Of a stretch of 64,000 nt of DNA, positions 44,492-54,908 are shown one piece after another (the first letter of the stretch is position 1; every line of letters starts with the position of its first letter). Under the pieces are notes generated by a model. That model made no database searches. It had not been told where the DNA came from and worked only from the letters and a program-made list of their open reading frames with translations. Made by a program: the position numbers and the translations under genes. This DNA is from Colwellia sp. (GTDB lineage Bacteria; Pseudomonadota; Gammaproteobacteria; Enterobacterales; Alteromonadaceae), in assembly GCA_013215465.1 (NCBI GenBank), contig JABSOW010000017.1:40435-104434 (forward strand), read 5' to 3'.

Positions 44492-44783
44492 TTTGTTCTA
44501 TTTATCAGCAGAAGCTTAATGTTATCTTAGGGTGATAGGCATAGCTGAAACCAAATTAAGCTAAAACCGAATAAATGGGGAAATGTGAGTGGTAACAGAC
44601 TTGCTAGCATCTATTTTGTCATAGGGGGTTATGTTATTAAATCAGAAAACGATAATAATCGAGTCATCATTGATTGAAGTTATCATGGGTGGCATAGTAA
44701 CTCGTTGTAACTCGTATTAGGTTGCTGTCCTTCTTATCTAGTTCTCCTTATTTAATCGTTATTTCATGCTAAATATAGACAAG

Positions 44784-45212
44784 TTACCTTTCAAAAATTG
44801 TATCAAGAATAATTGACGAATTTGTTCTTTCTACGCCATCAAGATTACATATGATTTCTAAAATAGCACTTAAATCTTGCAATATTTGTACTTCAATTAT
44901 CATGAGTAAATCAAACTCGCCACTTATCGAATAAATAGTACTAATTTGATGTATTTTTCTTAATGCAATACTGACATTTTTTCTTAAATTGGGTTTTACT
45001 TTCAATGATACATTTATTGAAGTTAATTGATTTTTATAAACTTTACCTAGCTCTATACTATATGATTTGATAATTCCTTTATTTTCCAACTTGTTAATTC
45101 TGTTCTGGATAGCTGTTCTAGACACATTCAAAGATCTTGCGATATCTGAAACGCTTGCACGTGCATTACATTTTAGTATTGAAATTAGTTCTTCGTCTTT
45201 TTCGTTAATCAT
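44784..45212 (-). CDS. Lrp/AsnC family regulator
   Basis: The 142-residue regulator has an N-terminal winged helix-turn-helix ('DEELISILKCNARASVSDIARSLNVSRTAIQNRINKLENKGIIKSYSIELG', 4-55) and a RAM ligand domain (60-140). It is divergent from kbl with a 159-base spacer, so it very probably controls the kbl-tdh threonine pathway, perhaps sensing an amino acid. The divergent gene pair is typical of Lrp-type local regulators. Confidence 0.9.
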   Translation of the reverse strand: MINEKDEELISILKCNARASVSDIARSLNVSRTAIQNRINKLENKGIIKSYSIELGKVYKNQLTSINVSLKVKPNLRKNVSIALRKIHQISTIYSISGEFDLLMIIEVQILQDLSAILEIICNLDGVERTNSSIILDTIFER

Positions 45213-45371
45213 ATAATTTTCAATGAATAGGTAGTTTTAGGTGTCATTTTAACATCTTAATATTACTAATTGCTAATTAAATGGTGCGAAGTGTTCATTT
45301 GTCTACTGTATTTAAATCAAAATGAACTGGATAATAGGTGTTAACACTCATTTAAGTTATCAGAGGCACTC

Positions 45372-46568
45372 ATGTCAAAAAAATTTTATATCCACCTGCA
45401 GAATCAAATTGATCAAGTAAAAGAAGACGGTTTGTATAAAGACGAACGAGTGATAATTAGTGCGCAGAAGTCAAAAATATCGATTAACACAGGTGAACAA
45501 GTAATCAATTTTTGTGCTAATAATTATTTAGGTATGGCAAACCATCCTGATCTTATTACTGCTGCAAAAGAAGGCCTAGACGAACATGGTTTTGGCATGG
45601 CCTCAGTACGTTTTATTTGTGGTACTCAAGATATTCATAAAACGTTGGAGCAAAAACTGAGTAACTTTTTGGCTATGGAAGATACCATTTTATACTCATC
45701 TTGTTTCGATGCTAACGCAGGTTTATTTGAAACATTATTAGGCTCAGAAGATGCCATTATTTCTGATGCATTAAATCATGCTTCTATCATAGATGGCGTT
45801 AGACTTTGTAAAGCCAAACGCTTTCGTTATGCCAATAATAACATGGCTGAGTTGGAAGCTTGTTTGAAAGACGCTGATGCGGCCGGTGCTCGCTTTAAGT
45901 TAATTGCTACGGATGGTGTTTTTTCTATGGATGGCTCTATTGCCAACCTTAAAGCTATATGCGATTTAGCAGATAAATATAATGCCTTGGTAATGGTGGA
46001 TGATTCTCATGCGGTTGGCTTTGTTGGAGAACAAGGGCGTGGTAGCCATGAATATTGTGACGTGATGGGGCGGGTTGATTTAATTACGGGCACATTGGGT
46101 AAAGCTATGGGGGGGGCTTCAGGAGGTTTTACATCAGGAAAAACAGAAGTCATTGAATGGCTGCGCCAACGATCGCGTCCATATTTATTTTCCAACTCAC
46201 TAGCACCCGCCATTGTGAATGCTTCCATTAGAGTGTTGGAATTATTAGCCGTTAGTGATGATTTACGTAAAACCTTAAAAGATAATGCTCACTATTTTCG
46301 TTCTAGTATGGAAGTTGCTGGATTCACTTGCTTAGGTGCCGATCATGCAATAGTACCCGTGATGCTTGGCGACGCTAAAGTTGCAAACGAAATAGCTAAT
46401 CGCTTGTTAGAAGAGGGAATTTACGTTATTGGTTTTTCTTTCCCTGTCGTACCTAAAGGTTATGCGCGGATCAGGGTACAAATTTCAGCGGTCCATTCTA
46501 AAGAGCAATTAGATAAAGCAATTAATGCATTTATTCGCATAGGTAAAGAAATGCGTATTATTGATTAG
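45372..46568 (+). CDS. kbl: 2-amino-3-ketobutyrate CoA ligase
   Basis: The 398-residue PLP enzyme is highly similar to E. coli Kbl: '[18 protein letters not shown]', '[22 protein letters not shown]', '[14 protein letters not shown]', '[13 protein letters not shown]', the PLP Lys244 in '[14 protein letters not shown]'. It converts 2-amino-3-ketobutyrate and CoA to glycine and acetyl-CoA, the second step of threonine degradation. It should form an operon with tdh, but a mobile element fills the gap between them. Confidence 0.97.
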   Translation: MSKKFYIHLQNQIDQVKEDGLYKDERVIISAQKSKISINTGEQVINFCANNYLGMANHPDLITAAKEGLDEHGFGMASVRFICGTQDIHKTLEQKLSNFLAMEDTILYSSCFDANAGLFETLLGSEDAIISDALNHASIIDGVRLCKAKRFRYANNNMAELEACLKDADAAGARFKLIATDGVFSMDGSIANLKAICDLADKYNALVMVDDSHAVGFVGEQGRGSHEYCDVMGRVDLITGTLGKAMGGASGGFTSGKTEVIEWLRQRSRPYLFSNSLAPAIVNASIRVLELLAVSDDLRKTLKDNAHYFRSSMEVAGFTCLGADHAIVPVMLGDAKVANEIANRLLEEGIYVIGFSFPVVPKGYARIRVQISAVHSKEQLDKAINAFIRIGKEMRIID

Positions 46569-46572
46569 GTGT

Positions 46573-46771
46573 ATACCGATGTTACCTCAAGATGCCGGAT
46601 TCAGCTGGAATTAGAAACGTCTTTAGGTAAGGCTTTGATTGAAGAGAATGATTGTTCTCCTTGTCGAAATCAATAACGTAGCATAAACATTTCTAAACCA
46701 GCCCTTTGGGGATGACTGAGCATGAATCGCTCAGTCATCCTGAAACTTGTATTTTGAAGTATCATGGGTAT
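46573..46771. mobile_element. MITE-like element between kbl and tdh
   Basis: A 199-base element with inverted ends ATACCGATGTTACCTCAAG and CTTGAAGTATCATGGGTAT. It starts five bases after the kbl stop and ends six bases before the tdh ATG. It is nearly identical, in inverse orientation, to the element at 51747-51907, but has an extra 12-bp perfect hairpin (GGATGACTGAGC / GCTCAGTCATCC, 46710-46740). Confidence 0.85.
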
Positions 46772-46777
46772 TTAACA

Positions 46778-47803
46778 ATGAAATCATTAGTAAAATTAAA
46801 ACCTGAGCCAGGTATATGGCTGACTAAAACTAAAAAACCTGAATGTGGTCATAATGACTTATTAATCAAAATTAATAAAACGTCAATTTGCGGTACGGAT
46901 ATTCATATTTATAATTGGGATGAATGGTCACAAAAAACGATCCCAGTACCCATGGTCGTTGGCCATGAATACGCAGGTGAAGTTGTTGGCATAGGCCAGG
47001 AAGTCAAAGGATTTGAAATTGGCGATCGCGTTTCAGGTGAAGGTCATATTACTTGTGGGTATTGCCGAAATTGTCGAGGAGGACGTACCCACTTATGTCG
47101 TAATACCGTTGGAGTAGGTGTTGATCGAGCGGGAGCTTTTGCTGAATATCTGGTTATCCCGGCATACAATGCCTTTAAATTACCAGATGAAATTTCAGAT
47201 GACTTAGCCGCTATTTTTGATCCCTTTGGTAACGCTGTTCATACCGCACTGTCTTTTGATTTAGTCGGTGAAGATGTTTTGATTACGGGTGCTGGTCCAA
47301 TCGGTATTATGGCGGCGGCAGTGGCAAAACACGTGGGTGCTCGGCATGTGGTTATTACTGACGTTAATGAATACCGGTTAGATTTAGCTCGAAAAATGGG
47401 AGCAACTCGTACTGTTGATGTCAGCAAAGAAAAACTTAGCGATGTTATGGCTGAAATTGGGATGAGCGAAGGTTTTGATGTAGGTATGGAAATGTCGGGT
47501 GTTCCCATGGCATTTACCGATATGTTAGAGAGTATGAATAACGGTGGGAAGATAGCCATGCTAGGGATCCCAAGTAATAATGTGGCCATTGACTGGAGTA
47601 AAATTATTTTTAAGGGGCTTACTATCAAAGGTATTTATGGCCGAGAAATGTTTGAGACTTGGTATAAAATGGCTAGTCTTATTCAGTCTGGTCTTGATCT
47701 AACTCCTATCATCACCCATCAATATGATGTTGACGATTTTCAACAGGGCTTTGATATAATGCGGTCTGGGCAGTCAGGTAAAGTTATCTTAAATTGGAAC
47801 TAG
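46778..47803 (+). CDS. tdh: L-threonine 3-dehydrogenase
   Basis: The 341-residue zinc enzyme matches E. coli Tdh over its full length: catalytic-zinc Cys38 in '[16 protein letters not shown]', '[12 protein letters not shown]', structural-zinc cysteines in '[15 protein letters not shown]', NAD motif 'GAGPIGIM'. It oxidises threonine to 2-amino-3-ketobutyrate for Kbl. The ATG at 46778 gives the family length; a longer frame from 46706 reads through the mobile element and is not conserved. No good ribosome site precedes 46778, perhaps because the element displaced it. Confidence 0.97.
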   Translation: MKSLVKLKPEPGIWLTKTKKPECGHNDLLIKINKTSICGTDIHIYNWDEWSQKTIPVPMVVGHEYAGEVVGIGQEVKGFEIGDRVSGEGHITCGYCRNCRGGRTHLCRNTVGVGVDRAGAFAEYLVIPAYNAFKLPDEISDDLAAIFDPFGNAVHTALSFDLVGEDVLITGAGPIGIMAAAVAKHVGARHVVITDVNEYRLDLARKMGATRTVDVSKEKLSDVMAEIGMSEGFDVGMEMSGVPMAFTDMLESMNNGGKIAMLGIPSNNVAIDWSKIIFKGLTIKGIYGREMFETWYKMASLIQSGLDLTPIITHQYDVDDFQQGFDIMRSGQSGKVILNWN

Positions 47804-47920
47804 TTTTATATAGGCAAAATTAATTTATTAGTGTTAAATCATTATTTTTGGTTTAAAGCAATTTTTGACAATATGTTAATATACGTGAGTAAGTTGCCTT
47901 TCTTTTGTTGTCACAATAAA

Positions 47921-48569
47921 TGAAAGGTCAAAGGGGCCATAATCTAGAAGCGTTTGTTAAACTTACAGGTGTAAGAGATGTACAAATATCGCCAGGCGGT
48001 GAATATTTTTCAGTCATTTTTAGAAATAATACACAAGAATTTGTTTAATACCAAGAAAAATGGCGCTCAGCATTTATTTTCGGCGAGTACATGATTAGTT
48101 CCAGAATTAATGGCTGAAATGAAACCGATAACGGTAAAAGCGAGAGATAATACCGAATTCATGGTTACTTAACGTTGCCGAAATCAGGTAACACAAATCT
48201 TCCTTTGGTTGTTTATCCGCATGGCGATCCTCATGGTGTTAGAGATCATTGGGGATACGATTGGGAGGTACGGCTATTGGCTAATAGTGGTTATGCGGTA
48301 TTATAAATGAATTTTCGTGGTAGCGGAGGATACTGTTTGGCATTCCAAAATGTTGGTCATGGAGATTGGGTGGCATTGATGCAAGATGATATTACTGATG
48401 CGACGTTGGCAATGATTGAAAATGGTGTAGCCAATAAAAATAAAATTTGCATTTACGGCGCCAGTTATGGTGCTTACGCGGCACTAATGGGCACGGTTCG
48501 GGAGCCAAACCTATATAAATGTGCGGTTGGTTCAATGGGCAATTGGAGTTCAAACAAGTATCAAAGATG
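47921..48569 (+). pseudogene. Decayed S9 family (prolyl oligopeptidase) peptidase
   Basis: Pieces of an S9 peptidase appear in broken frames: 'EAFVKLTGVRDVQISPGGEYFSVIF' (start), 'NLPLVVYPHGDPHGVRDHWGYDWEVRLLANSGYAVL', then after a stop 'NFRGSGGYCLAFQNVGHGDW' and the nucleophile motif 'GASYGAYAALM'. Most of the propeller and the last part of the catalytic domain are missing. It ends just before the TonB receptor end. Confidence 0.85.
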
Positions 48570-48595
48570 ACACTTGTTTGAATTTCAAGTAGAAC

Positions 48596-51409
48596 TTAGA
48601 ATGAATACTTCGCTCTTAAAAAGAAAGTAGTACCTAGGAAAGCCGGACTATAAACACCAGCAGAGTTAGTATTGCCTTCTGTTATCATAGTCAATTGAGG
48701 TTTTTCGTTAAATACATTATTGATACCAACTGAGTAACTTAAGTTATCATCATAGTTATAATTAACATTAACATTTGAATAACTCCAAGCATCTAAAGTA
48801 TAAACTGGGGTGATACCCGCTTCAGCTCTGCCATTTGTTTCCAGTTCACCAATTACATAAGTTACCCAAGCAAGCGTCAAGTCTTCATAATTCCAACGTG
48901 CGGTCATGTTTAGCTTGTTTTTAGGTTGGAAACCACCACTATTGGTGTGTTTTCCTGCGTAATCTGTAATACCACCATCAAAAATACTGATCTCATGTTT
49001 AATAGTATGATGCCATGTTAAACCAAGAGCTAAGCTACCATAACTGTCTAGATCAAGTGAATAATGTGCTTCAGTGTCAACACCTTGATAATGTGATGCG
49101 TTTAGGTTTTCGTTAAATGCATCAACGCCTAATAAAATACCATGTAATGGGCCACTTTTATATCGATGAATATCATCACAGAATGCGCCAGTTTCATTAC
49201 ATAACTCAATTTTACGCTCGGCATCAAAAGTTGCTATGGTATTTTCCAAGCGAATATCATAATAATCAGAACTGATCGAAAAACCTTCAAACCACTGTGG
49301 AGTATAGACTAAACCAAAAGTTTTGATTTTAGCTGTTTCAGGGTCAAGATTAGGATTACCGCCAGTATTTGTTCTAATTGACTGTAGACCATCTCTAAAA
49401 CCTGAAGCTGGAGCACCAGTTTGCAAGCAGCCTGAATCATTTTCTGGTGTTAATGCTCTTAAAGGACCACCATCATCTAATGTTTTACAAGGATCTATAC
49501 CTGAAGCAAAAGAGGGCAGCTGACCGGCAAATAATTCTTGAATATTTGCTGCTCTAAATGCTTGGCTAAACGTAGTTCGCACGCTTATATCATCATTAAT
49601 CGCCCAAAACAAAGACGCTTTAGAGTTAGTTGTTGCTCCTGCACCCGTACTATAGTTTGAATAACGACTTGCAAAGTTGACTTCAAGTGATTTGGCGTAG
49701 AATTCATCAGTAGCTAATGGTACGTTTAGTTCTATATAAGCTTCACCAACGTTGTATCCACCACCTGTAGGGCGACCATTACCGTCAGTTGTTGTTGCAT
49801 GAACGGCATTACTGTCGGTTTGTTTACGGCCTTTATGCTCTATATATGATACACCCGTTGCAATTCCAACAGGTCCAGCTTCAAGTTCAAACAAAGTACC
49901 TGTAACGTCAAAGGTCACGGTTTTAACAGATGTAAAACCATAGCTAACATTTGACCAGTCACCTGATACATATGCCATGGCGCGTGGATCTTGACTTTCG
50001 CCAGGTTCTAAAAACACATTAAGAGGTACACAAGTTGATTGAAGGAATGTTACATCTTCTGGGCCTGCGCCACAGCGTAATTCACCTTCGCCGTTGAAAT
50101 GTGTAGGTCCAACAGCCTCACGAGCCCTGGCCCAGTTAAAAACACCTTCACGAGTTTCTTGGCTGTCAAATCGGCCAAATGTATATCCGGCTTCCCACGA
50201 CCAATTATCATTGATATCACCGGTTAAACCTAACGCTATATGATATTGGTTAGAAGAAAATCGGCTTTGTCTAGGACCAAATTCGTTCATGCGCTTTGAC
50301 CATTTAAAAATGTCATAAGACTCACCATTAGCATTTTTAGGGCCAAAGTTCTGATTATAATAATTGTTTTTAGAAATAGGAATATCATCGTAGCCACCAA
50401 TCCAAGGTATTAACGGTTGAGCGGCTGAGTTAGAGTCATTATTTCGATGGGAATACATGGTATCAAAACTAAAAGATACATCTTCAGAAGCTAGCGCTTT
50501 ACCAAAATCATATTTACCCATTACCGTCATCGTGTATTTTTCAGTAGGTTGCTGCAAAAATGATTGTTCATGGTAGTTATATCTATCGCTGTCACTAAAG
50601 GTATGAAATTCACCATAATCGGGACCACGGGTCAATCGATTGCCATCAGGATCAGTTACGGCTGTCCACGGTAGCCAATAACTGCCCCAAGGAATAGTTG
50701 AACCATCATTTTGTAATTGTTTAACTGTTTCTGAAAATGGCACTTGGCTAGAGTAAATAGGCTCATCTTTTGAATAGCTAGCAGAAAATGCTATATTGCC
50801 TTTGTCTCCAGAGATCCCGGCTAAAAGATCAATACTCGTTTTAGCACCATCTCCATCAATATTATCGCCATAACTCGCATTGATCTCGAAACCTTCAAAA
50901 TCTTTCTTAGTAATAATGTTAACTACACCAGCAATAGCATCCGATCCATAAATGGCTGACGCACCATCCATCAGTATTTCTATACGTTCTATAATAGCCG
51001 TTGGAATTGCACCTAAATCAGCAGATGAATCAGCGCCTTTACCACCAGCGGGAAGTCGCTTACCGTTAAGAAGAACTAATGTTCTGCGTGCACCAATTCC
51101 TCGTAAATCAAAGCGAACTGCACCACTACCATTTGCTGATAATGAATTTGCAGCGGGCTGAGATACTGTCATGGTTTGTAATAAATCTCCAATATTATTA
51201 TATGGACTGGCTTCTATATCACTTTTGCTTATAACGGTAACGGCAGCAGCCGAAACGAGATTCGAACGGGCAATGCGAGACCCTGTAACGATAATCTTTT
51301 CAACTTGATCTTTTACTGCTTTGTCAGCAGCAGAGGCTACATTGGTAATTGAACAAGCACTGGCAATAGCTAGCGCTAGTCCACACTTAAAGTAGGGTAG
51401 TTTATTAAT
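48596..51409 (-). CDS. TonB-dependent receptor of the mannose regulon, ATT start
   Basis: The full frame encodes about 937 residues. It begins at ATT (51407-51409) with AGGAG six bases before it and gives a normal signal peptide ('INKLPYFKCGLALAIASACSITNVASA'), TonB box 'EKIIVTGSRI' and plug ('SKSDIEASPYNNIGDLLQTM', 'RFDLRGIGARRTLVLLNGKRLP'). The next ATG (51172) lies inside the plug and would give a useless protein. The barrel ends in '..TFFLRAKYSF'. Two GGAACGTTCC palindromes upstream link it to the LacI regulator and GH92 genes, so mannose-rich glycans are the likely cargo. Whether ATT is the true start or a mutated ATG is open. Confidence 0.88.
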   Translation of the reverse strand: MNKLPYFKCGLALAIASACSITNVASAADKAVKDQVEKIIVTGSRIARSNLVSAAAVTVISKSDIEASPYNNIGDLLQTMTVSQPAANSLSANGSGAVRFDLRGIGARRTLVLLNGKRLPAGGKGADSSADLGAIPTAIIERIEILMDGASAIYGSDAIAGVVNIITKKDFEGFEINASYGDNIDGDGAKTSIDLLAGISGDKGNIAFSASYSKDEPIYSSQVPFSETVKQLQNDGSTIPWGSYWLPWTAVTDPDGNRLTRGPDYGEFHTFSDSDRYNYHEQSFLQQPTEKYTMTVMGKYDFGKALASEDVSFSFDTMYSHRNNDSNSAAQPLIPWIGGYDDIPISKNNYYNQNFGPKNANGESYDIFKWSKRMNEFGPRQSRFSSNQYHIALGLTGDINDNWSWEAGYTFGRFDSQETREGVFNWARAREAVGPTHFNGEGELRCGAGPEDVTFLQSTCVPLNVFLEPGESQDPRAMAYVSGDWSNVSYGFTSVKTVTFDVTGTLFELEAGPVGIATGVSYIEHKGRKQTDSNAVHATTTDGNGRPTGGGYNVGEAYIELNVPLATDEFYAKSLEVNFASRYSNYSTGAGATTNSKASLFWAINDDISVRTTFSQAFRAANIQELFAGQLPSFASGIDPCKTLDDGGPLRALTPENDSGCLQTGAPASGFRDGLQSIRTNTGGNPNLDPETAKIKTFGLVYTPQWFEGFSISSDYYDIRLENTIATFDAERKIELCNETGAFCDDIHRYKSGPLHGILLGVDAFNENLNASHYQGVDTEAHYSLDLDSYGSLALGLTWHHTIKHEISIFDGGITDYAGKHTNSGGFQPKNKLNMTARWNYEDLTLAWVTYVIGELETNGRAEAGITPVYTLDAWSYSNVNVNYNYDDNLSYSVGINNVFNEKPQLTMITEGNTNSAGVYSPAFLGTTFFLRAKYSF

Positions 51410-51442
51410 GTTATTCTCCTAGTATTTTTACAAGCATAAAGC

Positions 51443-51454
51443 TGGAACGTTCCA
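51443..51454. promoter_or_regulatory. LacI-type operator 1 (TGGAACGTTCCA)
   Basis: Perfect 12-base palindrome 34 bases before the receptor start. The core GGAACGTTCC recurs at 51642 and 62378. Confidence 0.7.
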
Positions 51455-51641
51455 TCTTTATGTTTAAAAAAAAAGTATATCAACAGGTAGTATTTACATA
51501 ATAAGTAATGAAAATCACTATTTCGTTTAAAAAGAACATGTTGTTAACTCTTTAATTTAAAGGTTTTATCTATATATTTATATGTTTTTAAATAATTTAA
51601 ACATTGAACAAGATATAGACATATATAGTTATACATCAGTA

Positions 51642-51651
51642 GGAACGTTCC
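51642..51651. promoter_or_regulatory. LacI-type operator 2 (GGAACGTTCC)
   Basis: Second copy of the palindrome, 198 bases from operator 1, a spacing that would allow looping by a tetramer or two separate promoters. Confidence 0.65.
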
Positions 51652-51746
51652 ATCAAGTGTTTGGTTTATAAAATTACAAAATCATGGGGTAAATCATTGT
51701 AGTTTTTAGCAACAGAATACTTAAATGTGTTCACAAAATTGGGTTT

Positions 51747-51907
51747 ATACCCATGATACTTCAAGATCCCCAACGGGCTGGTTTAGAAACGCTTTATGCT
51801 ACGTTATTGATTTCGACAAGGAGAACAACCATTCTCTTCAATCAAAGCCTTACCTAAAGACGTTTCTAATTCCAGCTGAATCCGGCACCTTGAGGTAACA
51901 TGGGTAT
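51747..51907. mobile_element. MITE-like element, inverse copy of 46573-46771
   Basis: A 161-base element with ends ATACCCATGATACTTCAAG and CTTGAGGTAACATGGGTAT. Its interior is nearly identical to the kbl-tdh element when reversed, but it lacks the 12-bp hairpin insert. The flanking bases TTT / AAA suggest an AT-rich target. Confidence 0.85.
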
Positions 51908-52178
51908 AAACCTTGGTCTTTAGACGGGTTCTATACACAAACCCTAGATTGAACGTTTATTTTTTAAGTCAATATATTTACTGTAATCTGATTATGAGGT
52001 ACCTAACAAAAGTGACTTAATTGATGATAGATACTTGTTATGAATGGATATAAGTACATTGATAACAGCAAAGCAGAACATTTAGCTTAGTAACGTTAGC
52101 CGCAATACTTGCGAATGAGTCAATATTGCCGATATCTAATAATATTTTCGTTACAAGCTTAATAATGAGCATCTAATT
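51908..52178. other. Intergenic region after sstT
   Basis: Nothing recognisable was found between the mobile element and the sstT stop. Confidence 0.45.
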
Positions 52179-53411
52179 TTATAAATTTTTAGTGATATGG
52201 TGTGAAGCGGCTGCCGTAAAGATCACATCAGTTGAACTATTCAGTGCTGTTTCAGCGGAGTCTTGAATAACGCCAATAATAAAACCAATCGCAACCACTT
52301 GCATGGCGATATTATTATCAATACCAAATAACCCACAAGCAAGTGGAATGAGTAATACTGATCCCCCTGCTATTCCTGATGCGCCACAAGCGGAAATTGA
52401 GGCAACAATACTCAATAATATAGCGGTACCAAAACTCACATCAATATTAAGCGTATTGGCCGCAGCTAACGTTAATACCGTAATAGTAATAGCTGCCCCC
52501 GCCATGTTAATAGTTGCACCTAACGGAATAGCAACGGAATAAGTATCTTCATGTAAATTAAGTTTTTCACATAACTTCATATTTACAGGAATATTTGCAG
52601 CAGAACTACGTGTGAAAAATGCGGTTATCCCCGACTCTTTAAGACAAGTAAATACTAATGGATAAGGATTTTTGCGCATAATTAAAAAAACAATCAATGG
52701 ATTTACCACCAGCGCAATAATCAGCATAGACCCTAACAGCAGTATCACTAAATGGCTAAATTCGCCTAAAGCCTCAAATCCAGTAGTGGCTACCGTATTC
52801 GCAACTAAGCCCATAATACCTAATGGGGAGAATCTAATAATAACTTTCACTATATTTGAAACCGCATCTGCAAGATCATGAATCATTATTTTACTCGACT
52901 CATTGGCATTTTTTAACGCAAAACCTAGACCTAACCCCCAAGCTAATATGCTAATAAAGTTACCAGTAGCAACGGCATTTATCGGGTTGTCAACTACTTT
53001 AAAAGCTAAGGTCGTTAAAACTTCTACTAAGCCTTGAGGCAGATTAGCATTAGCACCGGCTAAGTTTAGGGTTAATTGCACAGGAAAGGTAAAACTTAAA
53101 ACCACAGAAGTTAATGCGGCACTTATTGTGCCAATTAAATAAAGGCTAATAATAGGTCTTAATTTCGCATCACTATTGGCTTTTTGATTAGCAATAGAAG
53201 AGGTAACTAAAACTAAAACTAATATTGGTGCTACCGCTTTTAGCGCCTGAACAAATAAACTACCTAATATTGAAAATGATTTAGCAAGATCGGGGGATAT
53301 CAAGGCTAAAATAGTTCCTAAAACAATGGATATGATTATTTGATTAACGATATTTATCGACTGATTTTCTTTGGCTGATTTTGTGATTAAAGAATTGTAA
53401 CTTACTGTCAT
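52179..53411 (-). CDS. sstT: Serine/threonine:sodium symporter
   Basis: The 410-residue membrane protein follows E. coli SstT closely: '[28 protein letters not shown]', '[39 protein letters not shown]', '[28 protein letters not shown]' and '[19 protein letters not shown]'. It imports serine and threonine with sodium. Although it sits beside the mannose operon, it makes sense together with kbl-tdh 5 kb away, with threonine as common substrate. It is 325 bases from the mannose isomerase gene, so likely a separate transcript. Confidence 0.96.
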   Translation of the reverse strand: MTVSYNSLITKSAKENQSINIVNQIIISIVLGTILALISPDLAKSFSILGSLFVQALKAVAPILVLVLVTSSIANQKANSDAKLRPIISLYLIGTISAALTSVVLSFTFPVQLTLNLAGANANLPQGLVEVLTTLAFKVVDNPINAVATGNFISILAWGLGLGFALKNANESSKIMIHDLADAVSNIVKVIIRFSPLGIMGLVANTVATTGFEALGEFSHLVILLLGSMLIIALVVNPLIVFLIMRKNPYPLVFTCLKESGITAFFTRSSAANIPVNMKLCEKLNLHEDTYSVAIPLGATINMAGAAITITVLTLAAANTLNIDVSFGTAILLSIVASISACGASGIAGGSVLLIPLACGLFGIDNNIAMQVVAIGFIIGVIQDSAETALNSSTDVIFTAAASHHITKNL

Positions 53412-53735
53412 AGATGCTCTTTTTTGTATTTAGGGTAATTTAATAATATTTTCACCACTTTACTGTGCAAAATTTCACTGTAAAGTGAGCTATTTATAAT
53501 CGAAGTCTGTATTTATGTGTGATTCTGGGTTTCGAGTTTAACTTGTTGATTTTAAAGGATAACGAGATTTAATATGGTGTCAGATCTCAACGCAGTAGGT
53601 GGATCCGTTTTCAGTAAAACTAACAGATGCTGCCCCTTAAAAGCTATAGAATAGTAAGCTAACAGTTCACTATTTACAGCTCTAAGGTAAGGATAAACTA
53701 CGAATTACCTATTGGCTCATCGTGGGATATTAGTA
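53412..53735. other. Intergenic region between sstT and the mannose operon
   Basis: No gene or clear terminator seen; AT-rich. It presumably holds the sstT promoter. Confidence 0.4.
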
Positions 53736-54908
53736 TTATGTTAAGATCTTTATGACTTCTATACAGGCTCCTAGTGTGTGGTAATCACATTTAGCTCCTG
53801 CCAAGCTTTTCTCGTTAGAGTACTTACTGTTATCTCTGTGTAACACTCTAAACCACGCACCGTATTTGTGATCGACAAAATGTTGCCAACTATAGACCCA
53901 AATCGCTTGGTAATTATCTAAATATTTTTGTTCATTCGTTGCTTGATATAACAACGCCGCCGCGGCAAAACTTTCAGCTTGCACCCAAAAATATTTATCG
54001 TCGTCACACCATTTTCCTTCGGGATCAAAGCCATAAATCAAACCACCATTAACGTGATCCCAAGATTTTTCATAGCTGATATCAAATAATTCTTTTGCTT
54101 TGTCTATTAACCATTGCTGCGGAGCATGACGATGTAATTGTAATAATAACTTGCTCCACTCCGTTTGATGACCCGGTTGAAATCCCCAGGGTCTATAAAG
54201 ATTTTTAGGATCATCTTTATTATATTGCCAATCGGGTTTGAAATCAGCGGTATAATGTTCCCAAACGAGTCCATTGGTCAGGTCAGCTTGCTTCTGGCAT
54301 ATGTTGCTGGCGATGGTTTCAGCACGTTTCAAATACACGGGATTTTTAGTTGCCTCATAGGCTGAAATCATGGCTTCGCAGATGTGCATATTCGCATTTT
54401 GCCCACGATAATCACAAAGGATACCTTCAGGGCTTAAAGTATCGGCATACAAACCATGTTCTTCTTGCCAAAAGCGCTCTTCGAGTAAGTTATAGACAAA
54501 GAGTAACTTATCATCAGCGTTGATAATGTCAGCTTTGTGTACTGCGGCATAAGCGAGTAAAACAAAGGCGTAACCGTAAGACTGCTGCGTCATATCTTGT
54601 GGTACATTGTCAAGTAATGTCCACGCGTAGCACTGACTTGATTCTTGCCAGTGAACTTTTTCGAGATACGTTAAACCGTGTAAAGCAACCTCAATATAAT
54701 CAGGTTTATCTAAAATTTTAGCAGCGGAGGCGTAATTGACAATAATTCTGGTACTGCTAACCAGTTGTTTAAAACCATTATCGAAGGTAGAGCCATCATC
54801 ATAAAAATTTTGAAAATATCCACCCTTAATATCGACAATATTAGGATCATAAAAAGTAAGGATTTTTTTACAGTGTTCGATAAGGAAATTGTTATTATAG
54901 AAATTCAT
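53736..54908 (-). CDS. AGE-family mannose isomerase/epimerase
   Basis: The 390-residue (alpha/alpha)6-barrel protein is of the N-acylglucosamine-2-epimerase superfamily. The active-site His blocks are visible: 'RGQNANMHICEAMISAYEAT', 'WGFQPGHQTEWSKLL', 'KYFWVQAESFAAAALL' and 'KCDYHTLGACI'. In an operon with fructokinase and alpha-mannosidases the best reading is D-mannose to D-fructose isomerase (as in YihS/ManI), not an N-acetyl sugar epimerase. Its start overlaps the kinase stop by one base (TAATG). Confidence 0.85.
   Translation of the reverse strand: MNFYNNNFLIEHCKKILTFYDPNIVDIKGGYFQNFYDDGSTFDNGFKQLVSSTRIIVNYASAAKILDKPDYIEVALHGLTYLEKVHWQESSQCYAWTLLDNVPQDMTQQSYGYAFVLLAYAAVHKADIINADDKLLFVYNLLEERFWQEEHGLYADTLSPEGILCDYRGQNANMHICEAMISAYEATKNPVYLKRAETIASNICQKQADLTNGLVWEHYTADFKPDWQYNKDDPKNLYRPWGFQPGHQTEWSKLLLQLHRHAPQQWLIDKAKELFDISYEKSWDHVNGGLIYGFDPEGKWCDDDKYFWVQAESFAAAALLYQATNEQKYLDNYQAIWVYSWQHFVDHKYGAWFRVLHRDNSKYSNEKSLAGAKCDYHTLGACIEVIKILT

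Noticed and set aside
46706..46777. Extended N terminus of Tdh
   Set aside because: These codons lie in the mobile element and are absent from the E. coli protein, which starts at the equivalent of 46778.
48307..48570. Separate small hydrolase gene
   Set aside because: It is one surviving frame of the broken S9 peptidase, with matching sequence in other frames upstream.
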